64,000 nucleotides of DNA, taken from assembly GCF_021018805.1 (NCBI RefSeq), contig NC_086256.1, positions 13,644,032 through 13,708,031 on the forward strand, read 5' to 3'. The DNA comes from Prinia subflava (lineage: Eukaryota > Chordata > Aves > Passeriformes > Cisticolidae). The position numbers and the translations under genes were made by a program. Each line of letters begins with the position of its first letter. Positions within the stretch are counted from its first letter, which is position 1. The notes beneath the pieces were generated by a model, which was not told where the DNA came from, did not search any database, and worked only from the letters and a program-made list of their open reading frames with translations. Positions 36,555 to 48,125 of this stretch are shown here, piece by piece.

Positions 36555-36566
36555 CCGCTAGAGGGT
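36555..36566 (+). promoter_or_regulatory. CTCF-like core motif
   Basis: CCGCTAGAGGGT matches 11 of 12 positions of the CTCF core CCRSYAGRKGGC, differing only in the last base. The local GC content is raised over about 20 bp within AT-rich surroundings, which makes a conserved island plausible. Orientation is plus, opposite to the weaker match at 12.07 kb, so the pair would point away from each other. Occupancy cannot be judged from sequence. Confidence 0.4.
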
Positions 36567-38969
36567 TATATGAGCATTCTACTGAATTTTAAGTCAAGTT
36601 AGTCATATGAATCTTAATTATCATGTGTAGGAAACTGATACCTCCCTAAGAAATCCCTTGTGATAGAAACAAAAAGGAAAAGTCAAAAGAAAATTTTCCA
36701 TTCACAGATCATGAAAGCTTTTCAGTTCTTGACAGCAAGCATTTTACTATTTACTGCCTTAAGTTACTTAGATGGGTTTTGAGCAAAATAAATATACTCT
36801 TCAAAAAAATCAAAACAAAATAAACAAAAAAGCAAAAACAAAAGACTGGGGAAAGAAAGAATCATTATCACATCAATTTTTCAGCTGGGAAACTGGGGCA
36901 GAAAGTTTGGGGGATCTCAGTAACAATGCAAATGTGCAGAAACAGAGCAGAACCCTAAATCCCACATCTCACATTTAAATTTGGTTCATGCTTGTAAATA
37001 TGGCCAGAACATGCCTGAATTACAGGGGAAAAGAGCTAAGTTTGCAATGAAACACAGGGGTTTGGGTTAATCTCTAATGTCAATGAACAAATAAGTGGCA
37101 ACTGTTTAAAACAAGATGTTCATCTATTCTGGGAACATGTCGCATTCAAATACTTTACAGAATCCTGTGTTACTGGGTTAAGCAGCAGCTGAGAAAAATG
37201 GCCAGGTTTCCTGTGTTCTCACAATCTTTGTGGGCCATTAATTTGTTGCAGTAATGCCCAGTGTTAGACATCTAAGTTCTTTATACTCAGTTAGAATACC
37301 CTCTGCATTAGAAAAGTTTATGATTTTATTCTCAGCCAACCAAGTAGTTTCTGGGTTTTCAGGACACTGTGCCTTCACAGCAATAGGCACTGCTGAATTT
37401 CAGCAGAGTTAAAAGTATCTATTTTATTCAGCCATCAGCCCCTGTGTAACATTTGTGGACTGGAATCCTAACAAGTAAGAAGCTGATCTTGCTATCCAGT
37501 CTGGTCATTATCACATCCTTTGTCAAGAGCCAAGAAATCACTGATTCATGCTCTGATTTTCAGGCAGGATTGGTTCTACTCAGACATCAATGATGTCCAA
37601 TTCTGTGGCAGTTTCAATCACAGCTATCCATCTAATATCCAGCAAAAAAATAAAACCGTTCTGCTACTAACACAGTTCTTAAGTGCTGCTCTCTGCAAGG
37701 TGTCCAGACCTGGATTCATCTTGAAGAGACTCTCATCTATGCTCAAATACAGCAGTTGACCTCTTGGCAGTGAAATATCAGGGAGTCAGTATAAACGATG
37801 CTCAGACACTCACTTGGTGGAAACTCAAATCATTTGTCATGATGGAGGAGTCCCTGTGCATTGCTGCAAGTCCCAAATGATCCAAGGTCAAGAGTCATCT
37901 CCCCTCAGCCCATTTCAAAGGGTGCCTTCAATTATCTTTGATGCATGACTTTGCTCCTCCTCAGATCGGAGCTAGATGCCATTTAAATTTATCATGCTGC
38001 TTTTTCAAAAACAAGTTCACTGTTTTTAAACTTCTAAGGGTATGGATCCACTATCATTTAAATCACTGACTTTTTTTACAGTTCTGCCTGTTTTCAGTTT
38101 TCTATTGTAATTTTTGAATAACAACATTTAATACTTAATTGTTACTGTCCCTCACACTAATCTGTCAAAGCCACCATCATTTCTGAATCCTCGGCTTTTT
38201 TCTGTCTTTCATGTTGAGCTCCACAGTAAGTCTGGAAACACAGTGCCTTAGATAAACCATATATTTTCAAGTATGGTGTGGGCAGTATTAACTGCATACA
38301 AATACTGGCAATATGCAAGGGAATCTCAAGAAAAAGATCATTCCAATAAAATCAAACACCTATTTTTTTTTGACTGTTGACTTTAGCAATACTAGGTAAT
38401 GTGAAAGTTTCTTATTAAAAATTCAACATTTGACCAATTTTTAAAGACCTGCTTTTCCACCCATTCCTTTTTCCTTCTAAGTAAGGTAAACTTCAATGTG
38501 AACTTCAGTCACTCTTCCAATTTTCTCCCCCTCCCAAAAAATGATCATTGAGTAAGGGAAAGAAACTCCTGTGCCCATAGACCATTTACATGATAGGACA
38601 GAGTCAGAAGGACCAGCAGTGAAATTTCGTTAGGAACAGTCAATCTCAGCTAGTTATAAATACTGACAAGTCATGATTAAGCACCAGTGCAAAGCCAACA
38701 CCTAAAGAAGAGCTTGTACCAAGGCATCATCTTGGTGCTGGGCTAGTCAGAGATCCTGAAAAAGACTGAAGAATATGCTGCGACATGAAGTGTTTGACCC
38801 ACAGGAGGAGAGCAGAATTTGCTGTCTTAAGCTGGGAAGCAGAGGAGGAATTGACTCTTACCTTAACTGGACAGAATGTATTTCCCCCCACAAAAAACCA
38901 GAAATGCCAAATTAGCAATGGTAACTCATGCAAAAGGATATCATTCGTCCAGTGGGTTTTTCAGAAAGT

Positions 38970-38988
38970 AAAAAAAAAAAAAAAAAAA
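38970..38988. repeat. Poly(A) run, 19 nt, followed by CA-rich tract
   Basis: Nineteen consecutive A residues, followed by a short CA-rich tract (CCACACACACAGCC). The upstream sequence does not resemble a known retrocopy or SINE. Confidence 0.95.
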
Positions 38989-41900
38989 CAGCCACACACA
39001 CAGCCAAACAAACCTCAACACCACCTTTCTGCAAACACCAAAAAGTAATGTAAGCCATTTTCTTAATGCTAACTGTTCTTGTAGTTTGGTCTTCCTGAAT
39101 ATATTTTATCTACCTCAGGCACAATTTTTAGCAGAATTCAAAGTCATCCAGGAAGCACACTTTGAGCCTCATGATTTTGGTTCCAAAACACAGGCCCTAT
39201 ACTGCACACTTCCATTCTGCAGGCAAACATAATAGCAAATCCTTCACCCTCTGCACTCAAAATCTCTCTTAACTGGGAGCTGGACCTTATGCTGCCATTT
39301 CAGCCAATTTATAGTTGAAATTAAGTCTTCTTTCCCACACACAGAGCCCACAGTCATAAACTTCCTGCATCTGAGTCACGTCTTTAGTGTTTGTTAAAGC
39401 AGTGCCTAACACACTGTCCTGAATGAACCCCAGAAAACACCAGGGCTGTTCTCAAAAGAAAAAATATTCTAAATTGTGCAAACAAGCACATCCCAAATAT
39501 GATTTCCTGACTACATAGGAGTAGAAAGTGAACTGACTGAAAGATATCTTCCACACTAAATCAGTGTTTTGGCTAGTCCTAGGCTTTTTTATTAGTAATT
39601 ATTGAATAGGGATACTGAACTATATTCTGAAGAGTTTTGTAGCTGACATGTTTTGTGATGATCAGAGCAATTGCATCAGAATAGAAAAAAAATCTGTAAA
39701 ATTTGAAAGGGCTTTTGTGTATGGAGAAACTCTGGATGAAATACCAAAAAGCTATACACTGAAAATGTAGCTCATAAAACAAACGAACTGCTCTCAGAAT
39801 AGCTGGGACTCACAGCACAGTGGAATTGAACTGGAGGTCTCTGATGATTATTTCTCCTAAAGAATACTTAATGTATCTTTCCTGGAGGTTTGAAATAGAA
39901 TTTATACTATTTTTTTCATTTTCTTTGATTTTTTTAAATAAAAATTATATTAAACCCCTATTTTACAAATAATGAAGAAGAACAATTTATACTTCTGGCA
40001 GGGCTTGCTTTTTTTCAAATGCAGATAATATCAAGATAATAACAAAATTTTCTAACAGATGTCAGAACATTTTCAAGCTGCAAAACCTTATTTGGATCTG
40101 CACATTCTGCACAGTAGCAATCTGTGGTTTTATTTCAAGACTTTTTGCATAGACTAAACAATATTTATATTGGCAGACTTCATTAGTCAAGTGACACTGG
40201 ACATTCCTTTGTGAAATTGTATATTTCAAGATCCAAATGTTAACACTAACTATTACATTAGACAGAAAAAAATAAAGTTTTTGTAAAAATGCAGATGTTT
40301 CCCCAAAGATAAAATTTTACCCAAATACAATTGTGTCATTTCCATGACATTTGAAGGTTAAGTGGAAACTCCTTTCAACATCTTTAGCAAGAACTGCTCC
40401 TCCACAATTTTCCTCTCCCTGTATCTGAATGTAATTCATATCATAGTCTAATATAAATTGTAAATCATGCCATTTCCGACAGAACTATGATGAATACACA
40501 TTCGAATAAAAGAAAAACGTGGTGCAGCAATATTCCAGTCCCTGGAATTTAACACTCTGTGGTCAGAAGGTCACATATGTTAAGTTTCTTATTTATATCC
40601 CTATTAAAGCTCTGATCTGTGGGAAGCAGGATAGAAGCAATATGACTCATTTTACAAATAAAGAATGTATTGTTGTTGTACTGTACGTGTTTTGTTTCTG
40701 GGCACTTAATGATAACAGTACATGACCTGCAGGTGACTATAATAAGTGGAAAAAATATCTTCATCAGCAGACATAAATATTTGTTCCTACTACTTCTCTG
40801 CTAAGTGCTTCATTAAAAGTGTAACAAAATATATATTTTACCAATGAGTCATTAATAGTCTTCATAATTTTTCCTGGCTTCTATATACTCTGGGCATCAA
40901 ATTATATACAGGCTGGCCAGTTATTTTGACCGCCTTTATGTTGAACAAGCAGCATATAACATTGCATTCTTCCATTCAAAATAGTAGATTATTCTGATCT
41001 ACAGATTAACACAGGTAATTTGAAATCACTGTGGCAAGAATTTATTCACTAGAAAAGCCTTCTCCATAAAATTCAGCAAAAACCACGGCATGGCTTAGTA
41101 TTTGGCCCAGTTAATTTGACCCACGATATTAATATTATTCTACTGTACATCACATAGGTTCATAAAAAATAACATACTGACATCTTTGCTTCAGCAAGGT
41201 ATTAACCTCCACTTCAAGAATTTTTCTCTGAGAAATAATAGAACACAAGTTCTTAATGATCCAGAGATTATGCAATACAAACAAACAATGGTAGAGAACA
41301 AGAGATGATAGACAAGTGATAAAGTGTTGAGCATTTAGAAAAAGAAAGCAAACTGACTAAAAGCTGAAACAAAACCAAAAAGGCTGGACCCTTTTAAAGG
41401 AGTTGAAATTGTTTGGGAATTTGGGGGTTAATTGTTTTGGTATTGAACTGTTTTGAGGCAAGTGCTCTACTTCTGGCCTAGGATACTATAAGCGTCACTC
41501 TTACACATGCCTGGATCCATAAATACCTACCACAGATTTGCCGTAGCCAAAATTCTTTCCAGTGTTGTTTTGGGGTTTTTTTAAATATTGGCAATGGGTG
41601 CTAAGGGGCTTTTTCCCCGCAGTTTCATACCCTAGATGTGAATGTGCTTGGATGTTTGATAGGACAGTGTTTCCCTGGTTATGGCTGCTTCTTACTGGCA
41701 TAAATATATTCCCATTGAGTATATTCCTTTTTCGTTGCAATAAAAAGTGTGAGTCTTATTGTTTGTTTGTTTTCTTTAGGAGAAGCAGCTGGAAAGTCAT
41801 AATTATGTTCACTTCCCACATTGGCAAACACAAGCTCCATATTTCCATGCATTTTAAATTATCTATAAGGATAGACTAAGCCACTTCCACCTTGAGGCTT

Positions 41901-43733
41901 ACAAGTTTCCCAGTATCTAAATCATATTGCTATTAAAAAGGGGGTATGTTTCACTTTTAATTATATTGAGAATAGCTAATAAATCATTTGCAATGTGTTA
42001 CATAATAAAAGCACAGTATCCCTGGAAAGAGACAGCACTATAATACTGCTATCAGCTCCAATATTTTGATAAATTCAAACTCCAAACACAGCAAACAGTT
42101 GATGATTGCTTCCTGGACATCAGGAACCAGCTAGTGGTACCTCAGTCAACAAATGGTCTGAGGAAAGCAAAAGACAGTGGAAGAAGAAGGGGTTGCAAGG
42201 AAAAAGAATAGTGCCAGCGACCCTGGAGGGTCAGAAACGCTGTAAAAGCTTCAATGCTCACACTTTTCGTACGCCATGTACCTCCTTACACCTTCTGTTT
42301 GTCTTGCCCACATAAAACACTGTTTTGGAACAGGGCCTATCTCTTGACAGAGTACCTAATAAAAGTTTGTGGCCTGCCTATTCCTTTATCAAGAGCCAAT
42401 AAGCAAACATCAGTATTGAAACAAAATGCTGTCACCCTTTTGACCTAAGCATCTATGTAAAATTCAAGCATTGAGTCCTTGTTTCTCTCAAGAGGAGGAA
42501 ATGATGATGGAGTCCAGAAATTCTTCAGTGCAATCTGCAGTAAATTGCATGTTAAAGCCCAATTTTCTTGAACACAACAGGAACTGAGCAGCAGGAGATA
42601 GCTTCCTTGCTCACAGCTTTGCTTTTTAGCAAGCAGTTTACATAAAACTCTTTGCTTTCAGTATAACTGCTTCTTCGGTTGCACCTGGAGCTTTCTTGTT
42701 CCTTTCCTGTGCACTCCTGGAGCATGTCTGCCCTTCTCCTCGCATGTCCTGGCACCCAGTTAAAGCCAAAATCCTTTCTCAAACTCTGTATTTAACTGTA
42801 TTTAACTCTATTTTGCAGCCCACTAAGAAACTGCTCCAGCAGAATAATGAACACCACTATACATGAACTGAATTTTTAAGGGTTGTTTCAATATTTTAAA
42901 CTATCTCTAAACACAGATGTATTTATCTGTTCCCTTATCCAGCTTGAATAGGAGGGGGTTGTTATATTTAGCAGCAGCACCTATGTTTCTTCCTGTCCCT
43001 AACACAACCATCACAATTCCACCCCACTATTTCATTCTTTGCAGAACATAAGTACATTGCCTTTATATTTTCTGCTCTACAAAGAAGAGTACATGTAGAA
43101 TATTCCTTTTATACACATTTTCATACGTGGAAAAATCTTTCAAAAAATGACAGGAGTTTTTCCTTCTCATTCTTTTTCTGTGTGCCATTAGCATACACAG
43201 AGAAGCTCAAAGCATTTTCTGAGGAACTAGAAATGGCTCAGGGCAGATTACCTCTTACATAGGATAACTCCACAAATTTTCAACCAAATTATCTTCTTTA
43301 ATTTTTCAGGAAGCAAACTGTCACCCTATATCCTACCAGATTTACACAGCTACTAAAGGAGTCTCTCCAGATCACCTCCCTCCTGGGCTTTCACGCTGCA
43401 CCACATCCCAACTGTGAGTTGCTCTCATTTGACAGTCAGGCCTTATCCTTCTCAGGTACAGAGTTTCTAAATTTAGAAACTCAAACAATGGAAAAGTAAC
43501 AGTGTTTGGTGAGAATCCATGATTTTGCAAAAAGAAACTAATCTTGTTTAAAATCCTTCCACCTACACGCGGAAGCCAGCCAAAAATAATATAAATCAAC
43601 ATTCTTCACTTTTATAGAGGCTTTCAGAAAAGTCAAAATGGAGCTACATTATTTATGTTTTATGGGAAAATGTATTTAATGTTTATAAATTAATTTGGTT
43701 AATAACATTGACTTTAATGAACTGACAGTTGTC

Positions 43734-43755
43734 TCTTCTAATGTCCATTAGAAGA
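43734..43755. repeat. 22-bp perfect inverted repeat
   Basis: Ten-base arms TCTTCTAATG and CATTAGAAGA surround a TC dinucleotide. Each arm contains TAATG/CATTA, a homeodomain-type core. It lies in AT-rich unique sequence with no gene nearby. Confidence 0.85.
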
Positions 43756-44179
43756 ACAATCACCTTACCATATGAAACCTTTAACATTTCCGTGTTGATC
43801 AATCTTTGCTATTTAATAAAAGTTTTCAAAGTTTCAATAAAACTGTTTTTTTCTTAAATGTGTTAACAACCCACGGATGTCAGAACAGAACTTTCTCTTT
43901 GAGCTTTGAGAATGACATATATGAAATGGCATTTTCAGTCTTTTGGCTTCTAGTAGCTCTCAAGAGAATGGCTCTGTAGTCAGATAACACAGCAGGTGTG
44001 GCAGCAGCAGTTTTAAGAAGTCTCTTACAAAAGGGAGTGTCCATGCTGATGACATCATGTTAATATGAAAATAGCTTCTCACAACTATGTTAAGCCTCTG
44101 AGTTCTGTGTGCTCTCTGTTTTCTACAGTGAAGGTGTCATGAGCTGGCAAATCAGGAAGTTAATAAACACTACAACTTT

Positions 44180-44385
44180 AGAGACACATCTAGGACCTAG
44201 AGAGAGGCTTGCAGAGTGCTAAAAGCAGCCAGCCCTAAACCGTGGCTGAGCAGCTGCAGCTCTGCAGGCTGGGACTGTAAATAAATAACTAATGCCTGCC
44301 TTTGCAGACCAAGCTCAAAGCAGGACACCCAGCCCAGCTCTGGCCCAGCAGACAGCCCTGCCTCCTGGGTGCTCCTTTACTGTAA
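44180..44385. other. GC-richer island of unknown origin
   Basis: About 200 bp with repeated CAGCTGCAGCTCTGCAGG, CCCAGCCCAGC and GCCTCCTGGG-type motifs, CpG-poor, bounded by AT-rich DNA. E-box CAGCTG and PstI-type CTGCAG words are frequent. It could be a decayed LTR. No gene was seen. Confidence 0.35.
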
Positions 44386-45441
44386 CAAAAGAGGAATCTG
44401 AAATCTAAGTTTCATATAATGAATAAGAAATACAAGACACCTTTATTGTGATGTCAGTGGTGTTGATGTCTTTAAAAGATCAGCAAGCACACCTATGGGA
44501 CTGCTATTTATAGTACAGTGAAATAAGGATTTTGAAGAAGGATGTTTAAATGCTATATATAAAATACAAGAAATATAAAAGACTTTCAGTATTATAAATT
44601 CCCTTCTACTTTGATATATTGCATATGTGGCACTACTGTGGAAGGCATGGTTTTACCAAAGAGAAACTGAAAATTACCAACAAAACCCACAATGGTAAAT
44701 ACTGAGACACTAAACTTAATCTCATTGCTTGATTAATTTCTTTCAAGACAAAAAAAAGCATAAATCTCACAGAATTTGATGTGAAAATATATACAGAAGA
44801 CAAAAAGAGATGTTTCTATCAGAACTGGAAACCAGACAGAGAGCTCGGTCAGAACATGTATAATCTCTGCTGTCATGACAAAAAACTAATGGTGACAACC
44901 AATCTATACCAGAAAAGAAACATGCTGAAATGCGTGTTGTAAATATATGTCAAGAAGGATACAAATGAATTGCAATTTTAAAGAGAGGACAAAATCTCTG
45001 CAAAACAGTCCAAATTGTCTCTGTGCTAGGAGTGACCCTTTCTACATCTGCTAGCAGATCTGACAGCTCCAGTTGCCAGGATAATATATCTAGCATAAGG
45101 AAGGATTTTCAGAATCATAGTAATAATCTTTTCACAACTATCAACACCCACGGAATTCACTCTTTGACATCCACACAGGCAAAAAAAAAAGGAAATAGAA
45201 TTTCCTTATAAATAAAATGGCAATATCTCTGGTTATGACTGATTCCATGCTAAAACCATGCTAAGACAAATTGTGAGAGCATTAAAAAGTACTCAGAACT
45301 AAATAAAAATGAAGACTGTTCCGTAATTTGACAAATCTTATCCACAATTTATCTTCTGGGAAACACAGGCGTAATTTGAAACACAAGCATAATTTTGTTT
45401 GCGTGTCCATTCCTAAGAACCCTGAACCCAAAAGTTTTGAG

Positions 45442-45864
45442 ATGTCTAAATCAGGAGATGGTTTAATTCTCTGTACAAATACTAACTCTTGGTTTCTGCA
45501 TACCTTTCATTACAGTAATCACTACTGGTATGATGACTTGGTTTTCTCTGACAAATATATAGTACCCCCTATAGTATTTCCATACATGCACTGTCATAAC
45601 AATTATGTTGTTATCATGGTCTTAAGGCATATTTTGAGATATCAAACAAAATCCTACGACCTGTGTTCTATTTACTATATGTCTATCACTCCCAACGAGT
45701 CTCAGAACTTGATTACAACAGCTCATTACTTACACACTAACAAAATATTACCTCTCTCAGGCAAGCAGTCACTAGAATCATTCATCAGCACGGAAATGCA
45801 TGTACTTACTTTCAAACAGGATAGCCACAAAATTAATAACATTTTACTACAGCTTTGTTTTTAA
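45442..45864 (+). other. Longest open frame in the window, 140 codons from ATG, doubtful
   Basis: The stop-free stretch extends over 178 codons from 45328, where the codon is TTG; the first ATG is at 45442, leaving 140 residues. The product is rich in Tyr, His, Asn, Ser and Ile and has no recognisable domain, signal peptide or repeat. I see no convincing promoter, Kozak context or polyadenylation arrangement. By my rough estimate from base composition, a stop-free run this long is expected about once in 15-20 windows like this, so it is uncommon but not compelling. Confidence 0.12.
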
Positions 45865-47564
45865 AGTAGATATAATTTCTTCAAAATGATATTTCTATCA
45901 TTCAAGCCATTTCTAAGACAAAAATCACTGTTCAGTGTTCATAATCGGTTTTTAAGACAACAGTCATTAATGAAAAAGAAACCCAACCAACCAATCTAAC
46001 ACAAAAACGGCAAAAAACCTCAAAGTGCCGTTATTTTCTAAAGCCTGAATTTTTTCAGTCTTCATTATGACTTGTAATGGAAATTCAGATGCACCTTCAG
46101 ACACACATAAAGGAAAGTTTTCAGTAAGACTCCTTTTTAAGACCATGCTTTTGTCTTATGATCCCTAGTGTTCCCAGACTAGAACATACAGTAGGAAGAA
46201 GCAGTTCCTTCACTATGCAAAGGGCTCAGGAGTCTGAGGTAAGGAGAAGATGAGGGCAGCATACACATATAGCAAGGTAATAACTGATCTCATTGTGGAT
46301 TCCCAATGACTGCACTACCTGAACATATATGCTAACAGGATATGCTAACAGTGAAGGGAATAGAAAGGCACGATAAAGCTAAAGTGACAGATTCACATGA
46401 TAAAACAGAGATGAACATGGGTCACTGGCCATCAGACAAAAAGCATTCACACCAGCTTTCAGCTGAACTTACAAGAAATATCTGAATTTTGGGAACTTTG
46501 TCTGCAAAATGATACTATATCCTGAAGAGATCTGTTAAGAATAAACCACATTAGAAAACTAAAACTGTGACCACCGAGCAGAATCTGGGCAACTTTGAAA
46601 ACCTAAGGAAGTACTAATTAGGTGCACCAAAACCTGAGAAATTACTGTTAAGAGTTAAATAGTAGATACAATTAAATCTAATCACCTTGATGTATTTTAC
46701 AGACATCAGACTAAAGAATTTAAGTGATTCAGACTTTTAAATCTGTACTCAGATATGAATGCTCAAATAATGTAGAGTAGTTCCATTTAGAAACTAAGAT
46801 GAAAGAGAACCCACTTGGCACAGAAGGTACTTGAGAGTGCCCTACAGATCACCCATTCACAGTGACCTACTCTCATGAATGTGTTTACAGAGCACACACT
46901 AGAAGAGAGCTTATAGAAACTAAGATTTTAGATCTAAATTTAAAAATATGTTTACTGTTATTCAGAGCTAAGTTATTCTTTACTCAGCCAACATATTAGT
47001 GCAGACAATATTCTCTCAATTCCTCTGGGTTTTCTCTAATCTTATCTGGATTTCTTTCTGTGTATTTCTGAGCAATCAAAAGTTATGAGCTTGATATCTC
47101 TTGAGTTAAAAACATCCCTAGTGTTCTTGCTGTTTCTTTTGTATGTATTCTTTCTTTTAGTGAGGCTCTAAACCAAGGATAAAAGAAAATAAATCAAATA
47201 AGTTTATTTCAATCAGAATGAATCAGCAATTTGAAGTTTTCCAATGTATTAAGCAAACAAACCTCTTAAACACCAATTGCTTCAAGTTGGCGTTAATACG
47301 GATAGACCAAAATTCAGTGTTAGGCATTCCTTCAGTAGATGTACAAATTCAGGTCTATGGTAATGAAGCAAAATTTAAAAGCATTTGTATCATCTTTCAA
47401 AAATGATAATTATTCAAAAAACTTCATTTAAATTCTATACCAAAAGAAACCTAAATATACTCACAAGACATTCATAAATAGAATTGTTAAGGAATTTTCT
47501 GACTAAACTGAAAAGTGTGTCAGATTTTAAAGTGTGTTCAGAAATATCACTGGTTCAACAAACT

Positions 47565-48125
47565 TTCCTCAGTGCACTGGCAGAGCACCCAGCAGGGCCT
47601 GGCTGGTTCCTGGCTGGGACCCAGGCTCCTGCAGCTCTGGGCAGCCACACTAACTGAGGCTTTCTAAGAATCAGGGGACTGAGAGCCCTCAAAGCCCTAC
47701 AGGAAAGTGCCAGAACCCTGAACAGGAGCTAAGCTGAAGCATCAGAGACTCCAGACAGAACACTGTGGAGTCATGGGCATGGACAGGAAGATGCGCCAGC
47801 CCCAACACAACACAGCTCTTCCTGCACCTGGACTGGTGCAGTGAGGCCCCAAGAGCCTCAGCTGAATCCATTGCTGTCAGAGCCTTCACATGTCCTGCAC
47901 CAGCCCTGGAAGCCTTGGCTTTCCAGCTGTGCTGGTAACCCAGGCTGCACAGACATGTAAATTCACTGGGAAATTCCTTTACAACAGGAATGCTTTTTTC
48001 TGAGTTATGCTTAAAACCATAAGCCATGTCTTGACATGATGACTCCACAGCACAGTCTAAGTGTATTTGTATTTCCACTGCCCAGCTCAGGAGCTGCTAA
48101 GCAATGTAGCTGTGGTGCCACTAGC
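47565..48125. other. GC-richer island with a 129-codon minus-strand frame
   Basis: About 550 bp, CpG-poor and G+C-rich, the most extensive such island here. A minus-strand frame (48078-47689) is open for 129 codons but starts at GTG and shows no known domain. The composition (CTGGCTGGTTCCTGGCTGGG, CCCAGGCTCCTGCAGCTCTG) resembles old avian LTR sequence, but no paired boundaries were found. A remnant exon is less likely because no conserved motif is present. Confidence 0.4.

Larger units (their letters stand above)
32781..43733. other. Unique AT-rich DNA, no gene seen
   Basis: About 11 kb without a credible frame. It contains the CTCF-like core at 36555, the duplication at 34.63 kb, the poly(A) run at 38.97 kb, A-rich low complexity near 36.80 kb, and two similar words about 190 bp apart: TGGCCAGTTATTTTGACC at 40914 and TGGCCCAGTTAATTTGACCC at 41103. 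Confidence 0.65.

Noticed and set aside
38940..39050. Possible retrocopy or SINE ending in the 19-nt poly(A)
   Set aside because: No recognisable cDNA, tRNA-like head or target-site duplication precedes the A-run.
47689..48078. 129-codon minus-strand frame in a GC-richer island
   Set aside because: It starts at GTG, and the lower stop-codon density in GC-rich DNA explains its length. No domain was recognised.
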